From NCBI RefSeq assembly GCF_019455385.1, contig NZ_JACOFR010000021.1, positions 1 through 64,000 on the forward strand: DNA of 64,000 bases, written 5' to 3'. Shown piece by piece: positions 9,492 to 18,026 of the stretch (positions within the stretch are counted from its first letter, which is position 1; the number at the start of each line of letters is the position of its first letter). A program made the position numbers and the translations under genes. The notes beneath the pieces are model-generated. The model did not search any database, was not told the origin of the DNA, and saw nothing but the letters and a program-made list of their open reading frames with translations. This stretch comes from Bradyrhizobium sp. BR 10289. GTDB taxonomy: Bacteria > Pseudomonadota > Alphaproteobacteria > Rhizobiales > Xanthobacteraceae.

Positions 9492-9625
9492 CCGTCATCC
9501 TGAGGTGCGACTGGCGCGATGCGAAAGCATCGCGCCGGGAGCCTCGAAGGATGTACGGCCGAGCTGCCAGCCGGGCCGTTCATCCTTCGAGGCCTCCGCT
9601 ACGCTCCGGCACCTCAGGATGACGG
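9492..9625. repeat. Palindromic intergenic repeat, family C copy 1
   Basis: Outer arms CCGTCATCCTGAGG and CCTCAGGATGACGG are inverted repeats. Inner arms CCTCGAAGGATG and CATCCTTCGAGG pair as well, and GCGATGC/GCATCGC forms a small hairpin. It occupies most of the 350-bp gap before the ABC binding-protein gene. A diverged copy lies at 36315-36440. I see nothing else in the gap apart from the ribosome site of the next gene. Confidence 0.85.
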
Positions 9626-9812
9626 AGAACAGATCGCGGCCGGGCTTGCGCCTGCCGAATTCTTCGGCAGGCTGAATCCATCACGCGTCAAGACACCGTC
9701 ACACGCGACTCCCACAAGCCCGCCGTAAGGTGGAATTGCAATGTTCGTCAGGCTGTGCAAATCGCTATTGCCAAGACGGTCACTCAAGGCATTTCAATAG
9801 GGAGGGATTATC

Positions 9813-10997
9813 GTGCGTCGTTCACTCATCGTATCCACAGCCATCCTCGGCTTGGCCGCGGTCACCTCCGCGCATGCAGACGACCTCAAGGTCGCGCTGA
9901 TCTACGGCAAGACCGGCCCGCTCGAAGCCTATGCCAAGCAGACCGAAACCGGCCTGCAGATGGGCTTCGAATACGCCACCAAGGGCACGATGACGCTCGA
10001 CGGCCGCAAGATCGTGGTCATCACCAAGGACGACCAGGGTAAGCCAGATCTCTCCAAGGCCGCGCTCGCAGAGGCCTATCAGGACGACAAGGCCGACATC
10101 GCGATCGGCACGACCTCGTCGGCCGCGGCGCTCGCAATTCTCCCCGTCGCCGAGGAGAACAAGAAGATCCTGATCGTCGAGCCCGCCGTCGCGGACCAGA
10201 TTACCGGCGAGAAGTGGAATCGCTACATCTTCCGCACCGCGCGCAATTCGTCGCAGGACGCGATCTCGAACGCAGTCGCGATCGGCAAGCAGGGCGTCAC
10301 CGTCGCCACGCTGGCGCAGGACTATGCCTTCGGCCGCGACGGCGTCGCCGCCTTCAAGGAGGCGCTGGCCAAGACCGGCGCGACGCTCGCTGCGGAGGAA
10401 TATGCGCCGACCTCGACCACCGACTTCACCGCGGTCGGCCAGCGCCTGTTCGATGCGCTGAAGGACAAGCCGGGCCGCAAGATCATCTGGGTGATCTGGG
10501 CCGGCGCCGGCAATCCGCTGGCCAAGCTCCAGGACATGGACCCGAAGCGCTACGGCATCGAGCTGTCGACCGGCGGCAACATCCTCCCGGCCCTCGCGGC
10601 CTATAAGGGCCTGCCCGGCATGGAAGGCGCGACCTATTATTTCTACGAGATCCCGAAGAACCCGGTGAACGACTGGCTGGTCGCCGAGCACCAGAAGCGC
10701 TTCAACGCGCCGCCGGACTTCTTCACCGCGGGCGGCTTTGCGGCCGCGATGTCCGTCGTCGCCGCCGTCACCAAGGCGAAATCGACCGACAGCGAGAAGC
10801 TGATCACGGCCATGGAAGGCCTGGAGTTCGACACGCCGAAGGGCAAGATGGTGTTCCGGAAAGAGGACCATCAGGCGCTGCAGAGCATGTATCACTTCAA
10901 GGTCAAGGCCGATCCGAACGTCGCCTGGGCCGTGCTCGAGCCGGTGCGCGAGCTGAAGATCGAGGACATGGACGTTCCGGTCAAGAACAAGCGGTAG
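9813..10997 (+). CDS. ABC transporter substrate-binding protein, branched-chain amino acid type
   Basis: A periplasmic binding protein of 394 aa (Peripla_BP_6 / LivK-like) that captures the solute for the transporter encoded just downstream. The start is GTG at 9813, placed by GGAGGG at 9801-9806. A Sec signal peptide (RRSLIVSTAILGLAAVTSAHA) precedes the mature chain, which begins DDLKVALIYGKTGPL as in amide/branched-chain amino-acid receptors. Related proteins also bind urea, aromatics or other carboxylates, so the ligand is open. A palindromic repeat separates it from the ATPase gene; such elements can lower downstream transcription so that the binding protein is in excess. Confidence 0.92.
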   Translation: MRRSLIVSTAILGLAAVTSAHADDLKVALIYGKTGPLEAYAKQTETGLQMGFEYATKGTMTLDGRKIVVITKDDQGKPDLSKAALAEAYQDDKADIAIGTTSSAAALAILPVAEENKKILIVEPAVADQITGEKWNRYIFRTARNSSQDAISNAVAIGKQGVTVATLAQDYAFGRDGVAAFKEALAKTGATLAAEEYAPTSTTDFTAVGQRLFDALKDKPGRKIIWVIWAGAGNPLAKLQDMDPKRYGIELSTGGNILPALAAYKGLPGMEGATYYFYEIPKNPVNDWLVAEHQKRFNAPPDFFTAGGFAAAMSVVAAVTKAKSTDSEKLITAMEGLEFDTPKGKMVFRKEDHQALQSMYHFKVKADPNVAWAVLEPVRELKIEDMDVPVKNKR

Positions 10998-11006
10998 GTG
11001 CTTCTT

Positions 11007-11128
11007 CACCTCTCCCATAGGGAGAGGTCGCGCCGAAGGCGCGGGTGAGGGGTTTCGCCTCTCGTGGGACCTGAGCCCCCTCACCCGATTTGCTGCGCAA
11101 ATCGACCTCTCCCCTCCGGGGAGAGGTG
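11007..11128. repeat. Palindromic intergenic repeat, family A copy 2
   Basis: The ends CACCTCTCCC and GGGAGAGGTG are inverted, with GGGTGAGGGG facing CCCCTCACCC and GATTTGC facing GCAAATC inside. It lies inside the transporter operon between the binding-protein and ATPase genes, so it may act as an mRNA-stabilising or attenuating structure. Confidence 0.85.
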
Positions 11129-11155
11129 TCACAACCACCCGACACGCTTGAACCC

Positions 11156-11932
11156 ATGCCCCTCTCCCTCGAAACTCGCGACCTCACCATCCGCTTCGGC
11201 GGGCATGTCGCAGTCAACAACGTCACCTGCACGTTTCGGCCGGGCGAGCTCACCGCCATCGTCGGGCCGAACGGCGCCGGCAAGACCACCTATTTCAATC
11301 TGATCTCGGGCCAGCTGCGCGCCTCCAGCGGCAGCATCTTGTTCGACGGCACCGACATCACCCAGCACTCCGCGCCCTTACGGACCCGCGCGGGTCTCGG
11401 ACGCGCGTTCCAGCTGACGAACCTGTTTCCGAACCTGACCGTCGAAGAGAACGTCCGCCTTGCGGTGCAGGCGGCCTCCGGCACGCATTACGACATGCTG
11501 CGTCCGTGGATGGTCCGCCGCGATCTGATCGCGCGTGCGGATGCCATCCTCGACCAGGTCGCGCTGGGCAATCGCCGCGGCGTCGCCGCGACCGCGCTGT
11601 CGCATGGCGACCAGCGCAAGCTCGAGGTCGCCCTGATGATCGCGCTGGAGCCGAAGGTGTTCATGTTCGACGAGCCGACTGCAGGCATGAGCATCGACGA
11701 GGTCCCGGTGGTGCTGAACCTGATCGCGCAGCTCAAGCAGGACAAGAGCAAGATCATTCTCCTCGTCGAGCACAAGATGGACGTGGTGCGCTCGCTCGCC
11801 GACCGCATCATCGTGTTGCATAACGGCCAGCTCGTCGCCGACGGCGTGCCGGCCGAGGTGATCGCTTCCCCGATCGTGCAGGAAGCCTATCTCGGCGTAG
11901 CTCCCAAGGCAGCTTCAGGGAGCGCGGCATGA
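11156..11932 (+). CDS. livG: Branched-chain amino acid ABC transporter ATPase, LivG type
   Basis: An ATPase subunit of 258 aa. Walker A is GPNGAGKTT, the signature region is LSHGDQRKLEVAL, and Walker B with the catalytic Glu is VFMFDEPTAGMS. The long insertion between Walker A and the signature and the C-terminal VIASPIVQEAYLG end are typical of LivG. The start ATG at 11156 (MPLSLETRDL) fits the family; no strong ribosome site is visible, so it may be translated after the preceding gene. Its stop overlaps the next start by 4 nt. Confidence 0.92.
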   Translation: MPLSLETRDLTIRFGGHVAVNNVTCTFRPGELTAIVGPNGAGKTTYFNLISGQLRASSGSILFDGTDITQHSAPLRTRAGLGRAFQLTNLFPNLTVEENVRLAVQAASGTHYDMLRPWMVRRDLIARADAILDQVALGNRRGVAATALSHGDQRKLEVALMIALEPKVFMFDEPTAGMSIDEVPVVLNLIAQLKQDKSKIILLVEHKMDVVRSLADRIIVLHNGQLVADGVPAEVIASPIVQEAYLGVAPKAASGSAA

Positions 11933-12651
11933 CAGACCTGCTCAAACTCTCCGGCGTGCACACACATATCGGCCGCTACCACATTCTCCAGGGCATCGAC
12001 CTCGCCGTCCCGCAAGGGCAGGTCACGATGCTGCTTGGCCGCAACGGCGCCGGCAAGACCACGACGCTGCGCACCATCATGGGCCTGTGGCAGGCCTCCT
12101 CCGGCGAGATCACGCTGGACGGGATGCGCATCGAGAGCCGCGCCACGCCCGATATCGCGCGGCTCGGCGTCGGCTATGTGCCGGAGAGCATGGCCGTGTT
12201 CTCCGACCTCACGGTGAAGGAGAACCTCGTCCTCGCGGCGCGCGACGCGGCGATGGACGACAAGCAGCTCGAATGGATTTTTGGATTTTTCCCGGCACTG
12301 CGGCGGTTCTGGCTGTCGCGGGCGGGAAGCCTGTCCGGCGGGCAGAAGCAGATGCTCTCGATTGCGCGCGCCATCATCGAGCCACGAAAACTGCTGTTGA
12401 TCGACGAGCCGACCAAAGGCCTCGCGCCCGCCATCGTGATGGCGCTGATCGAGTGCCTGAAGGAGATCAAGCGCAAGGGCGCGACCATTCTCCTCGTCGA
12501 ACAGAACTTCTTTGCCGCCCGCGAGCTCGGCGACAGCGTGCTGGTGATGGACAACGGCACCATCGTCCATCGCGGCGAGATGGCGGCGCTCGCCGCCGAC
12601 GTGCCGCTGCAGGAGCGGCTGCTCGGCCTGAGCCTGGAGGCGCATCAGTGA
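11929..12651 (+). CDS. livF: Branched-chain amino acid ABC transporter ATPase, LivF type
   Basis: The second ATPase subunit, 240 aa. Walker A is GRNGAGKTT, the ABC signature LSGGQKQ, Walker B LLIDEPTKGLAP, and the H-loop position reads LLVEQNF, all in the LivF pattern. The ATG at 11929 overlaps the livG stop (ATGA), and its own stop overlaps the livH start, indicating coupled translation. Together with LivG it powers the LivHM channel at the inner face of the cytoplasmic membrane. Confidence 0.93.
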   Translation: MTDLLKLSGVHTHIGRYHILQGIDLAVPQGQVTMLLGRNGAGKTTTLRTIMGLWQASSGEITLDGMRIESRATPDIARLGVGYVPESMAVFSDLTVKENLVLAARDAAMDDKQLEWIFGFFPALRRFWLSRAGSLSGGQKQMLSIARAIIEPRKLLLIDEPTKGLAPAIVMALIECLKEIKRKGATILLVEQNFFAARELGDSVLVMDNGTIVHRGEMAALAADVPLQERLLGLSLEAHQ

Positions 12652-13658
12652 CAGACCTTGCCGCAACCGATCCGCTGCCGAAGCCGAGGCGCGATCTGGC
12701 GCCGATCCTGCTCCCGATCGCGCTCGCGCTCGTCATGATCCCGCTGGTCGGCTCGCCCTCGACCTGGCTGACCCTGACCGCCGCGAGCCTCGCTATGGGC
12801 ATGATGATCTTCATCATGGCCTCGGGCTTAACGCTCGTATTCGGCCTGATGGACGTGCTGAATTTCGGCCATGGCGCCTTCATCGCGGTCGGCGCCTATA
12901 TCGCGACGCTGGTGTTCGCGCCGTTCGTGGCCTCGGTGCAGGCCGACTCGCTGTGGGTGAACCTCGCCGTGCTGGCCCCCGCGGCGCTGCTGTCGATGGC
13001 CGTGTCCGGCGCGCTCGGTCTGGTGGTCGAGCGCGTGCTGATCCTGCCGGTCTACGGCCAGCATCTGAAGCAGATCCTGATGACCACGGGCGGCCTCATT
13101 GTTGCAGAACAGACGCTCTATGCGCTGTGGGGCCCGCAGATCATTCCGATGCCGCTGCCGACCTCGCTGCGCGGCTCCTTCATCCTCGGCGACGTCGCGA
13201 TCGCCAGATACCGCGTGCTGGCGATGCTGATCGGGCTTGCCGTGTTCATCGCGATCCAGCTCGTGCTCAACCGCACCAAGCTCGGCCTTTTGATCCGCGC
13301 CGGCGTCGAGAACCGCGAGATGGTCGAGGCGCTCGGCTATCGCATCCGCCGCCTGTTCCTCGGCGTGTTCATGACCGGGTCGGCGCTCGCCGGCCTCGGC
13401 GGCGTGATGTGGGCGCTGTATCGCGAGCAGGTCCACGCCTCCATGAGCGACGAGCTCACGGTCCTGATCTTCGTCGTCGTCATCATCGGCGGGCTCGGCT
13501 CGATCGGCGGCTGCTTCATCGGCGCGATCCTGGTGGCGATGGTCGCCAATTACGGGGGCTTCCTGGTGCCGAAACTCGCCCTCGTCTCCAACATCCTGCT
13601 GATGGTCGCCGTTCTGATGTGGCGCCCGCGCGGCCTCTATGCGGTGACCAGCCGATGA
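12648..13658 (+). CDS. livH: Branched-chain amino acid ABC transporter permease, LivH type
   Basis: An inner-membrane permease of 336 aa with eight or more hydrophobic helices. Conserved LivH features are GLMDVLNFGHGAF early in the chain, RAGVENREMVEALGY in the cytoplasmic loop that contacts the ATPase, and the C-terminal VVVIIGGLGSIGG. The start is the GTG at 12648, overlapping the livF stop (GTGA); no ATG fits the N-terminus. The stop overlaps livM. Confidence 0.92.
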   Translation: MTDLAATDPLPKPRRDLAPILLPIALALVMIPLVGSPSTWLTLTAASLAMGMMIFIMASGLTLVFGLMDVLNFGHGAFIAVGAYIATLVFAPFVASVQADSLWVNLAVLAPAALLSMAVSGALGLVVERVLILPVYGQHLKQILMTTGGLIVAEQTLYALWGPQIIPMPLPTSLRGSFILGDVAIARYRVLAMLIGLAVFIAIQLVLNRTKLGLLIRAGVENREMVEALGYRIRRLFLGVFMTGSALAGLGGVMWALYREQVHASMSDELTVLIFVVVIIGGLGSIGGCFIGAILVAMVANYGGFLVPKLALVSNILLMVAVLMWRPRGLYAVTSR

Positions 13659-14740
13659 TGATCCTCTCCGGCGATCCCCCGAAGAGCCGCGTGCTCACGC
13701 TCATTCTCGTTGTCATCATCCTGGCGCTGGCGGCGACGCCGTTCCTGTTTCCCGGCGCCAAGGCCCTGAACGTCGCAGCGAAAATCTGCGTGTTCGCCGC
13801 GCTGGTGGCGTCCTACGACCTGCTGCTCGGCTACACCGGCTCGGTGTCGTTCGCCCACACGATGTTCTACGGCATCGGCAGCTACGCCATCGCCATTGCG
13901 CTGTACGGGATGGGGCCGAACTGGGCCGCGGTCGCCACCGGCATCGTCGTCGGCCTGCCGCTGGCCGCATTGCTGGCGCTCGCCATCGGCCTGTTCTCGC
14001 TGCGGGTGGCCGCGATCTTCTTTGCCATGATCACGCTCGCAGTCGCCTCCGCCTTCCAGGTGCTGGCCTCGCAGCTCTCGTGGCTCACCGGCGGCGAGGA
14101 CGGCCGCAGCTTTCAGCTCCCGGAGCTGCTCCGCCCCGGCACGGTCCTGATCTCGAAAAACCTGTTCGGCTTCGAGATCAACGGCCGCATCCTGACCTTC
14201 TACCTGGTGTTCGCGATCTCGGCCCTGATGATCCTCGCGCTGTTGCGTGTGGTGAACTCGCCATTCGGCCGCGTGCTGCAGGCGATCCGCGAGAACCGGT
14301 TTCGCGCCGAGGCGCTCGGCTTCCGGACCGTATTTCACCTCACCTATGCCAACTGCATCGCCGCCCTGGTGGCTGCCAGCGCCGGCATCCTGAACGCGCT
14401 GTGGCTGCGCTATGCCGGCCCGGACACCTCGCTCAGCTTCTCGATCATGCTCGACATTCTCCTGATGGTCGTGATCGGCGGCATGGGCACGATCTATGGC
14501 GCGATCATCGGCGCCACCATCTTCATCCTGGCCCAGAATTATCTGCAATCTCTGATGGGCGTGGCCTCCAAGGCGGCGTCTGAGGCCGGCCTGCCGCTGC
14601 TGCCGGGGCTGCTGCATCCCGATCGCTGGCTGCTGTGGCTCGGGCTGCTGTTCATCGCCAGCGTCTATTTCTTCCCGACCGGCGTGGTCGGACGACTGCG
14701 ACATGGCCGCGCTGACAAGAGCGCGGGCGCCTCGCATTAA
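13655..14740 (+). CDS. livM: Branched-chain amino acid ABC transporter permease, LivM type
   Basis: The second permease, 361 aa, with multiple hydrophobic helices. LivM signatures are YDLLLGYTGSVSFAH, the cytoplasmic QAIRENRFRAEALGF loop, and MVVIGGMGTIYGA. The ATG at 13655 overlaps the livH stop. It is the last gene of the binding protein-G-F-H-M set, so the transporter is complete in this window. Its TAA stop lies within a TTAA-7 nt-TTAA box. Confidence 0.92.
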   Translation: MMILSGDPPKSRVLTLILVVIILALAATPFLFPGAKALNVAAKICVFAALVASYDLLLGYTGSVSFAHTMFYGIGSYAIAIALYGMGPNWAAVATGIVVGLPLAALLALAIGLFSLRVAAIFFAMITLAVASAFQVLASQLSWLTGGEDGRSFQLPELLRPGTVLISKNLFGFEINGRILTFYLVFAISALMILALLRVVNSPFGRVLQAIRENRFRAEALGFRTVFHLTYANCIAALVAASAGILNALWLRYAGPDTSLSFSIMLDILLMVVIGGMGTIYGAIIGATIFILAQNYLQSLMGVASKAASEAGLPLLPGLLHPDRWLLWLGLLFIASVYFFPTGVVGRLRHGRADKSAGASH

Positions 14741-14751
14741 GCATTGATTAA
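14737..14751 (+). promoter_or_regulatory. CtrA-like binding box
   Basis: TTAAGCATTGATTAA has the full TTAA-N7-TTAA spacing recognised by the alphaproteobacterial cell-cycle regulator CtrA. It lies 164 bp upstream of the GGDEF-EAL gene start. Binding is inferred only from the motif. Confidence 0.5.
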
Positions 14752-14838
14752 TGATGCACCGCAGCTTTTGTTGCGCGCGCAGCGCAACCAGAAGGCTGCT
14801 CCCGCTGCACTGCATACGGGCCGGATCACGCAACCGGA

Positions 14839-14853
14839 TTAACCCTCAGGTAA
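14839..14853 (+). promoter_or_regulatory. Second, imperfect CtrA-like box
   Basis: TTAACCCTCAGGTAA keeps the N7 spacing with one mismatch in the second half-site. It lies 62 bp before the start of the GGDEF-EAL gene, close to where a promoter would be expected. Confidence 0.35.
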
Positions 14854-14914
14854 CTGGCTTTCCTAAGGTTTGCGCCATTTGTGAGGTGTATTCCTGTTCC
14901 GCCAGGGAGGGGGA

Positions 14915-17900
14915 ATGCGCCAGGCCTTTACAGGAATCGCAGCCGGAATGTCCCTAGCCGCGAGACGCGGTTGGGAGGCAGCGATGCGGCGCGGACCCGT
15001 GCTGTGGCTGACCCTGAGCGGCGTGTTCCTGGTGATGGGGATCTTCGCCGTCACCGCAATGGCCATCGGCGAGTTTCGCGAGCGGACCCTGGCCAACCGC
15101 GAGCGCGAGCTCGAAAACACCGTGCAGCTGATCGCGCGGCACTTCGATCAGCAGTTCGAGGATTCCGACGTCGTCGCCGCCGATCTGATCGGGCAGATGA
15201 AACTGCCGGAAATCACTTCGGCCGCAATGTTCCGCGAGCGAATGTCGGGACCTGCTGCCAACGAGATGCTACGCGGCAGGATCAGTCCCGTGTCCTACCT
15301 CGGCGACATCGCGATCTATGATGCCGACGGCGAGATCATCAACTGGTCGCGGTCGCAGCCACTGCCCAAGATCAACGTCTCAGCGCGCGCCTACTTCCAG
15401 AACTTCAAATCGAATCCGATGGCCGAGCCGGTCGCGCTGGAATCCGTGCGCAGCTATCTGATCGGAAAATGGACCACGATCGTGGCGCGGCGGCTGAGCC
15501 TGCCGGACGGCACCTTCGTCGGCGCGCTGGTCCGCCGGATCGATCCGGACAGCTACCAGAACTATTTCGCGTCGATTGCGCTCGCCGAGGGTACGGCGAT
15601 CTCGCTGTTCGACCGCGAAGGCAAGATGCTGGCGCGCTATCCGCATGTCGAGGAGCTGATCGGCAGGAGCTTCAAGGACGCGCCGCTGATGCGCAAGATG
15701 CTGGCCGAAGGCGGCCGGCACACGCTGCGCGTCAAGGGGCCCATTGAAGGCGAGGACCGACTCGGCTCCGCGGCATCGTTGAGCCATTTTCCCCTGGTGA
15801 TCGTCGCAACCAGCACCATGAGCGCCGCACTCGCGGACTGGCGGCAACAGACCGGCTTCATGGTCACGACCGCCGCGCTGGCGGCCACTGTGATCGCACT
15901 GATCCTGTTCCTGATCGTTCGCCAGATCAACCGGCAGAACCGCGAGGCCCAGCAACGGCTGGAAGCCGAGCGATCGCGGCTCGACACCGCCTTGAACAAC
16001 ATGTCGCAAGGACTGATCCTGTACGACGCGAACGGTACCATCGTCACCTGCAACCGCCGTTACGCCGACATGTTCGGCCTTTCCCATGACGTCATCAAGC
16101 CAGGCTGCCACATCCTCGATGCCATGCATCACCGCAAGGAGCGTGGCGCATTCGGTGGCGACGTCGAGGCGTTTTGCGCCGACGTGATGCGGGTGGTGGC
16201 CGAAGGCACGGTCTCCACCAGGCTCCATGAGCTGCCGAACGGCCGCTGCTTCCAGGTCATCAACACACCGCTCGCGCAGGGCGGCTGGGTCGCCACGATC
16301 GAGGAGATTACCGAGCGGCGCAATCTGGAGCAGGAGCGCGACCGCAACTACATGTTCCTGCGCGAGATCATCGATCACATCCCCTCCCAGATCACGGTGA
16401 AGGACGCCAGGACGCGGCAATATCTGCTTATCAACCGCTCCGCCGAGGAGCAGTTCGGCCAATCCAGCGAAGCGATCGTCGGCAAGACCCCGTTCGACAT
16501 CTACCCGGATCACGCGGCCAGGGTCGTCACCGACGACGACAGCAAGGCGCTGCAAGCCGCCGGGGGATTGTTCCAGGACGAGCATGCCTGGCAAAGCCAA
16601 ACCAAGGGTCTGCGCTATATCACCTCGACCCGGATCGGCATTCCCGACAAGTCCGGCGAGCCGCGCTATCTCATCAGCGTCGTCGAGGATGTGACCGAGC
16701 GGCGGCGCGCCCACGAGAAGATCGCGCATATGGCGCATTACGATGCGCTGACCGACCTGCCGAACCGCACGCTGTTCCGCGAAGAGATCGAGCGCGAGCT
16801 CGAAAAGGTCGCGGATGGCTGCCAGTTCGCGCTGCTCTATATCGATGTCGACGAATTCAAGGGCATCAACGATTCGCTCGGCCACCACGTCGGCGACGAG
16901 CTCTTGAAGGCGATCGCGACGCGCCTGCGCGGCTGTCTCAAGAAGGGCGATCTGATCGCCCGGCTCGGCGGCGACGAATTTGCGGTGATTCAAACGGCAA
17001 TCCAGTCCCCGGCCGACGTGCTGTCCTTCGTGACGCGGATCTACGAGGCGATCCGGGCGCCCTATCATTGCCTCGGCCACCAGCTCTCCACCGATGCCAG
17101 CATCGGCATCGCGCTGGCGCCGCAGGACGGCGGCGATCTCGACCAGCTCATCAAGAGTGCCGACCTTGCGATGTACGGCGCCAAGGCTTCCGGACGCCGC
17201 ACCCACCGCTTCTTCGAACCCGAGATGGACGCGAGCGCCAAGGCGCGCCTGTCGCTCGAGCAGGATCTGCGCCAGGCCCTCATCAACGGCGGCTTCGAGA
17301 TCCACTATCAGCCGCTGGTCGATCTGCGCACCAACGCGGTCTCGGGCTGCGAGGCGCTGCTGCGCTGGCGCCACCCCGATCGCGGCATGGTGTCGCCGGC
17401 GGAGTTCATCCCGATCGCCGAGGACACCGGCCTGATCAACGAGCTCGGCGACTGGGTGCTGCGCACCGCTTGCAACGAAGCGGCGACCTGGCCGGCGCAT
17501 GTGCGCGTCGCGGTCAACGTCTCCCCGGTTCAGCTTAAATGCGATACGCTGGCGCTGCGGATTGCCGGGGCGCTGGCCGCCTCCGGCCTCGATCCGCGCC
17601 GGCTCGAGCTTGAGATCACCGAGGCCGTGCTGATCCGCGACGACGAGGCGGCGCTCTCGATCCTGCACCAGCTCCGCGCGATCGGCGTGCGCATCGCACT
17701 CGACGATTTCGGCACCGGCTATTCCTCGCTGAGCTATCTGAAGCGCTTCCCGTTCGACAAGATCAAGATCGACCGCTGCTTCGTCGCCGACATCGCGGAA
17801 GAAAGCGGCGCGCCCGTCATCGTGCAGGCGGTGGTGAACATCGCCGCCGCGAGCCACATGACCACGGTTGCCGAGGGCGTCGAGACCGAAGCCCAGCGCG

Positions 17901-18025
17901 AGCTGCTGCGCGCGCTCGGCTGCACTGAGATGCAGGGTTATCTGTTCAGCAAGCCGAAGCCGGCTGCCGAGGTCCGCAACCTGTTCAGCCCGAAAGACGC
18001 CGCGCCCGTGGCCGCGGTGGCCTGA
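14915..18025 (+). CDS. Membrane-bound sensor with PAS, GGDEF and EAL domains
   Basis: A large inner-membrane cyclic-di-GMP protein of 1036 aa. TM1 (about residues 27-49) and TM2 (about 310-332) bracket a periplasmic sensor resembling a Cache domain. Two PAS domains follow (about 350-470 and 475-600), then GGDEF (GGDEF at residue 685) and EAL (EAL at 813), with intact NVSPVQ, ITEAVL, DDFGTGYSS and VAEGVE motifs. The inhibitory-site position reads KKGD, not RxxD, so product inhibition may be weak. The start follows the strong AGGGAGGGGG site. The next gene, another cyclase, begins one base after its stop. Confidence 0.93.
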   Translation: MRQAFTGIAAGMSLAARRGWEAAMRRGPVLWLTLSGVFLVMGIFAVTAMAIGEFRERTLANRERELENTVQLIARHFDQQFEDSDVVAADLIGQMKLPEITSAAMFRERMSGPAANEMLRGRISPVSYLGDIAIYDADGEIINWSRSQPLPKINVSARAYFQNFKSNPMAEPVALESVRSYLIGKWTTIVARRLSLPDGTFVGALVRRIDPDSYQNYFASIALAEGTAISLFDREGKMLARYPHVEELIGRSFKDAPLMRKMLAEGGRHTLRVKGPIEGEDRLGSAASLSHFPLVIVATSTMSAALADWRQQTGFMVTTAALAATVIALILFLIVRQINRQNREAQQRLEAERSRLDTALNNMSQGLILYDANGTIVTCNRRYADMFGLSHDVIKPGCHILDAMHHRKERGAFGGDVEAFCADVMRVVAEGTVSTRLHELPNGRCFQVINTPLAQGGWVATIEEITERRNLEQERDRNYMFLREIIDHIPSQITVKDARTRQYLLINRSAEEQFGQSSEAIVGKTPFDIYPDHAARVVTDDDSKALQAAGGLFQDEHAWQSQTKGLRYITSTRIGIPDKSGEPRYLISVVEDVTERRRAHEKIAHMAHYDALTDLPNRTLFREEIERELEKVADGCQFALLYIDVDEFKGINDSLGHHVGDELLKAIATRLRGCLKKGDLIARLGGDEFAVIQTAIQSPADVLSFVTRIYEAIRAPYHCLGHQLSTDASIGIALAPQDGGDLDQLIKSADLAMYGAKASGRRTHRFFEPEMDASAKARLSLEQDLRQALINGGFEIHYQPLVDLRTNAVSGCEALLRWRHPDRGMVSPAEFIPIAEDTGLINELGDWVLRTACNEAATWPAHVRVAVNVSPVQLKCDTLALRIAGALAASGLDPRRLELEITEAVLIRDDEAALSILHQLRAIGVRIALDDFGTGYSSLSYLKRFPFDKIKIDRCFVADIAEESGAPVIVQAVVNIAAASHMTTVAEGVETEAQRELLRALGCTEMQGYLFSKPKPAAEVRNLFSPKDAAPVAAVA

Positions 18026-18026
18026 G

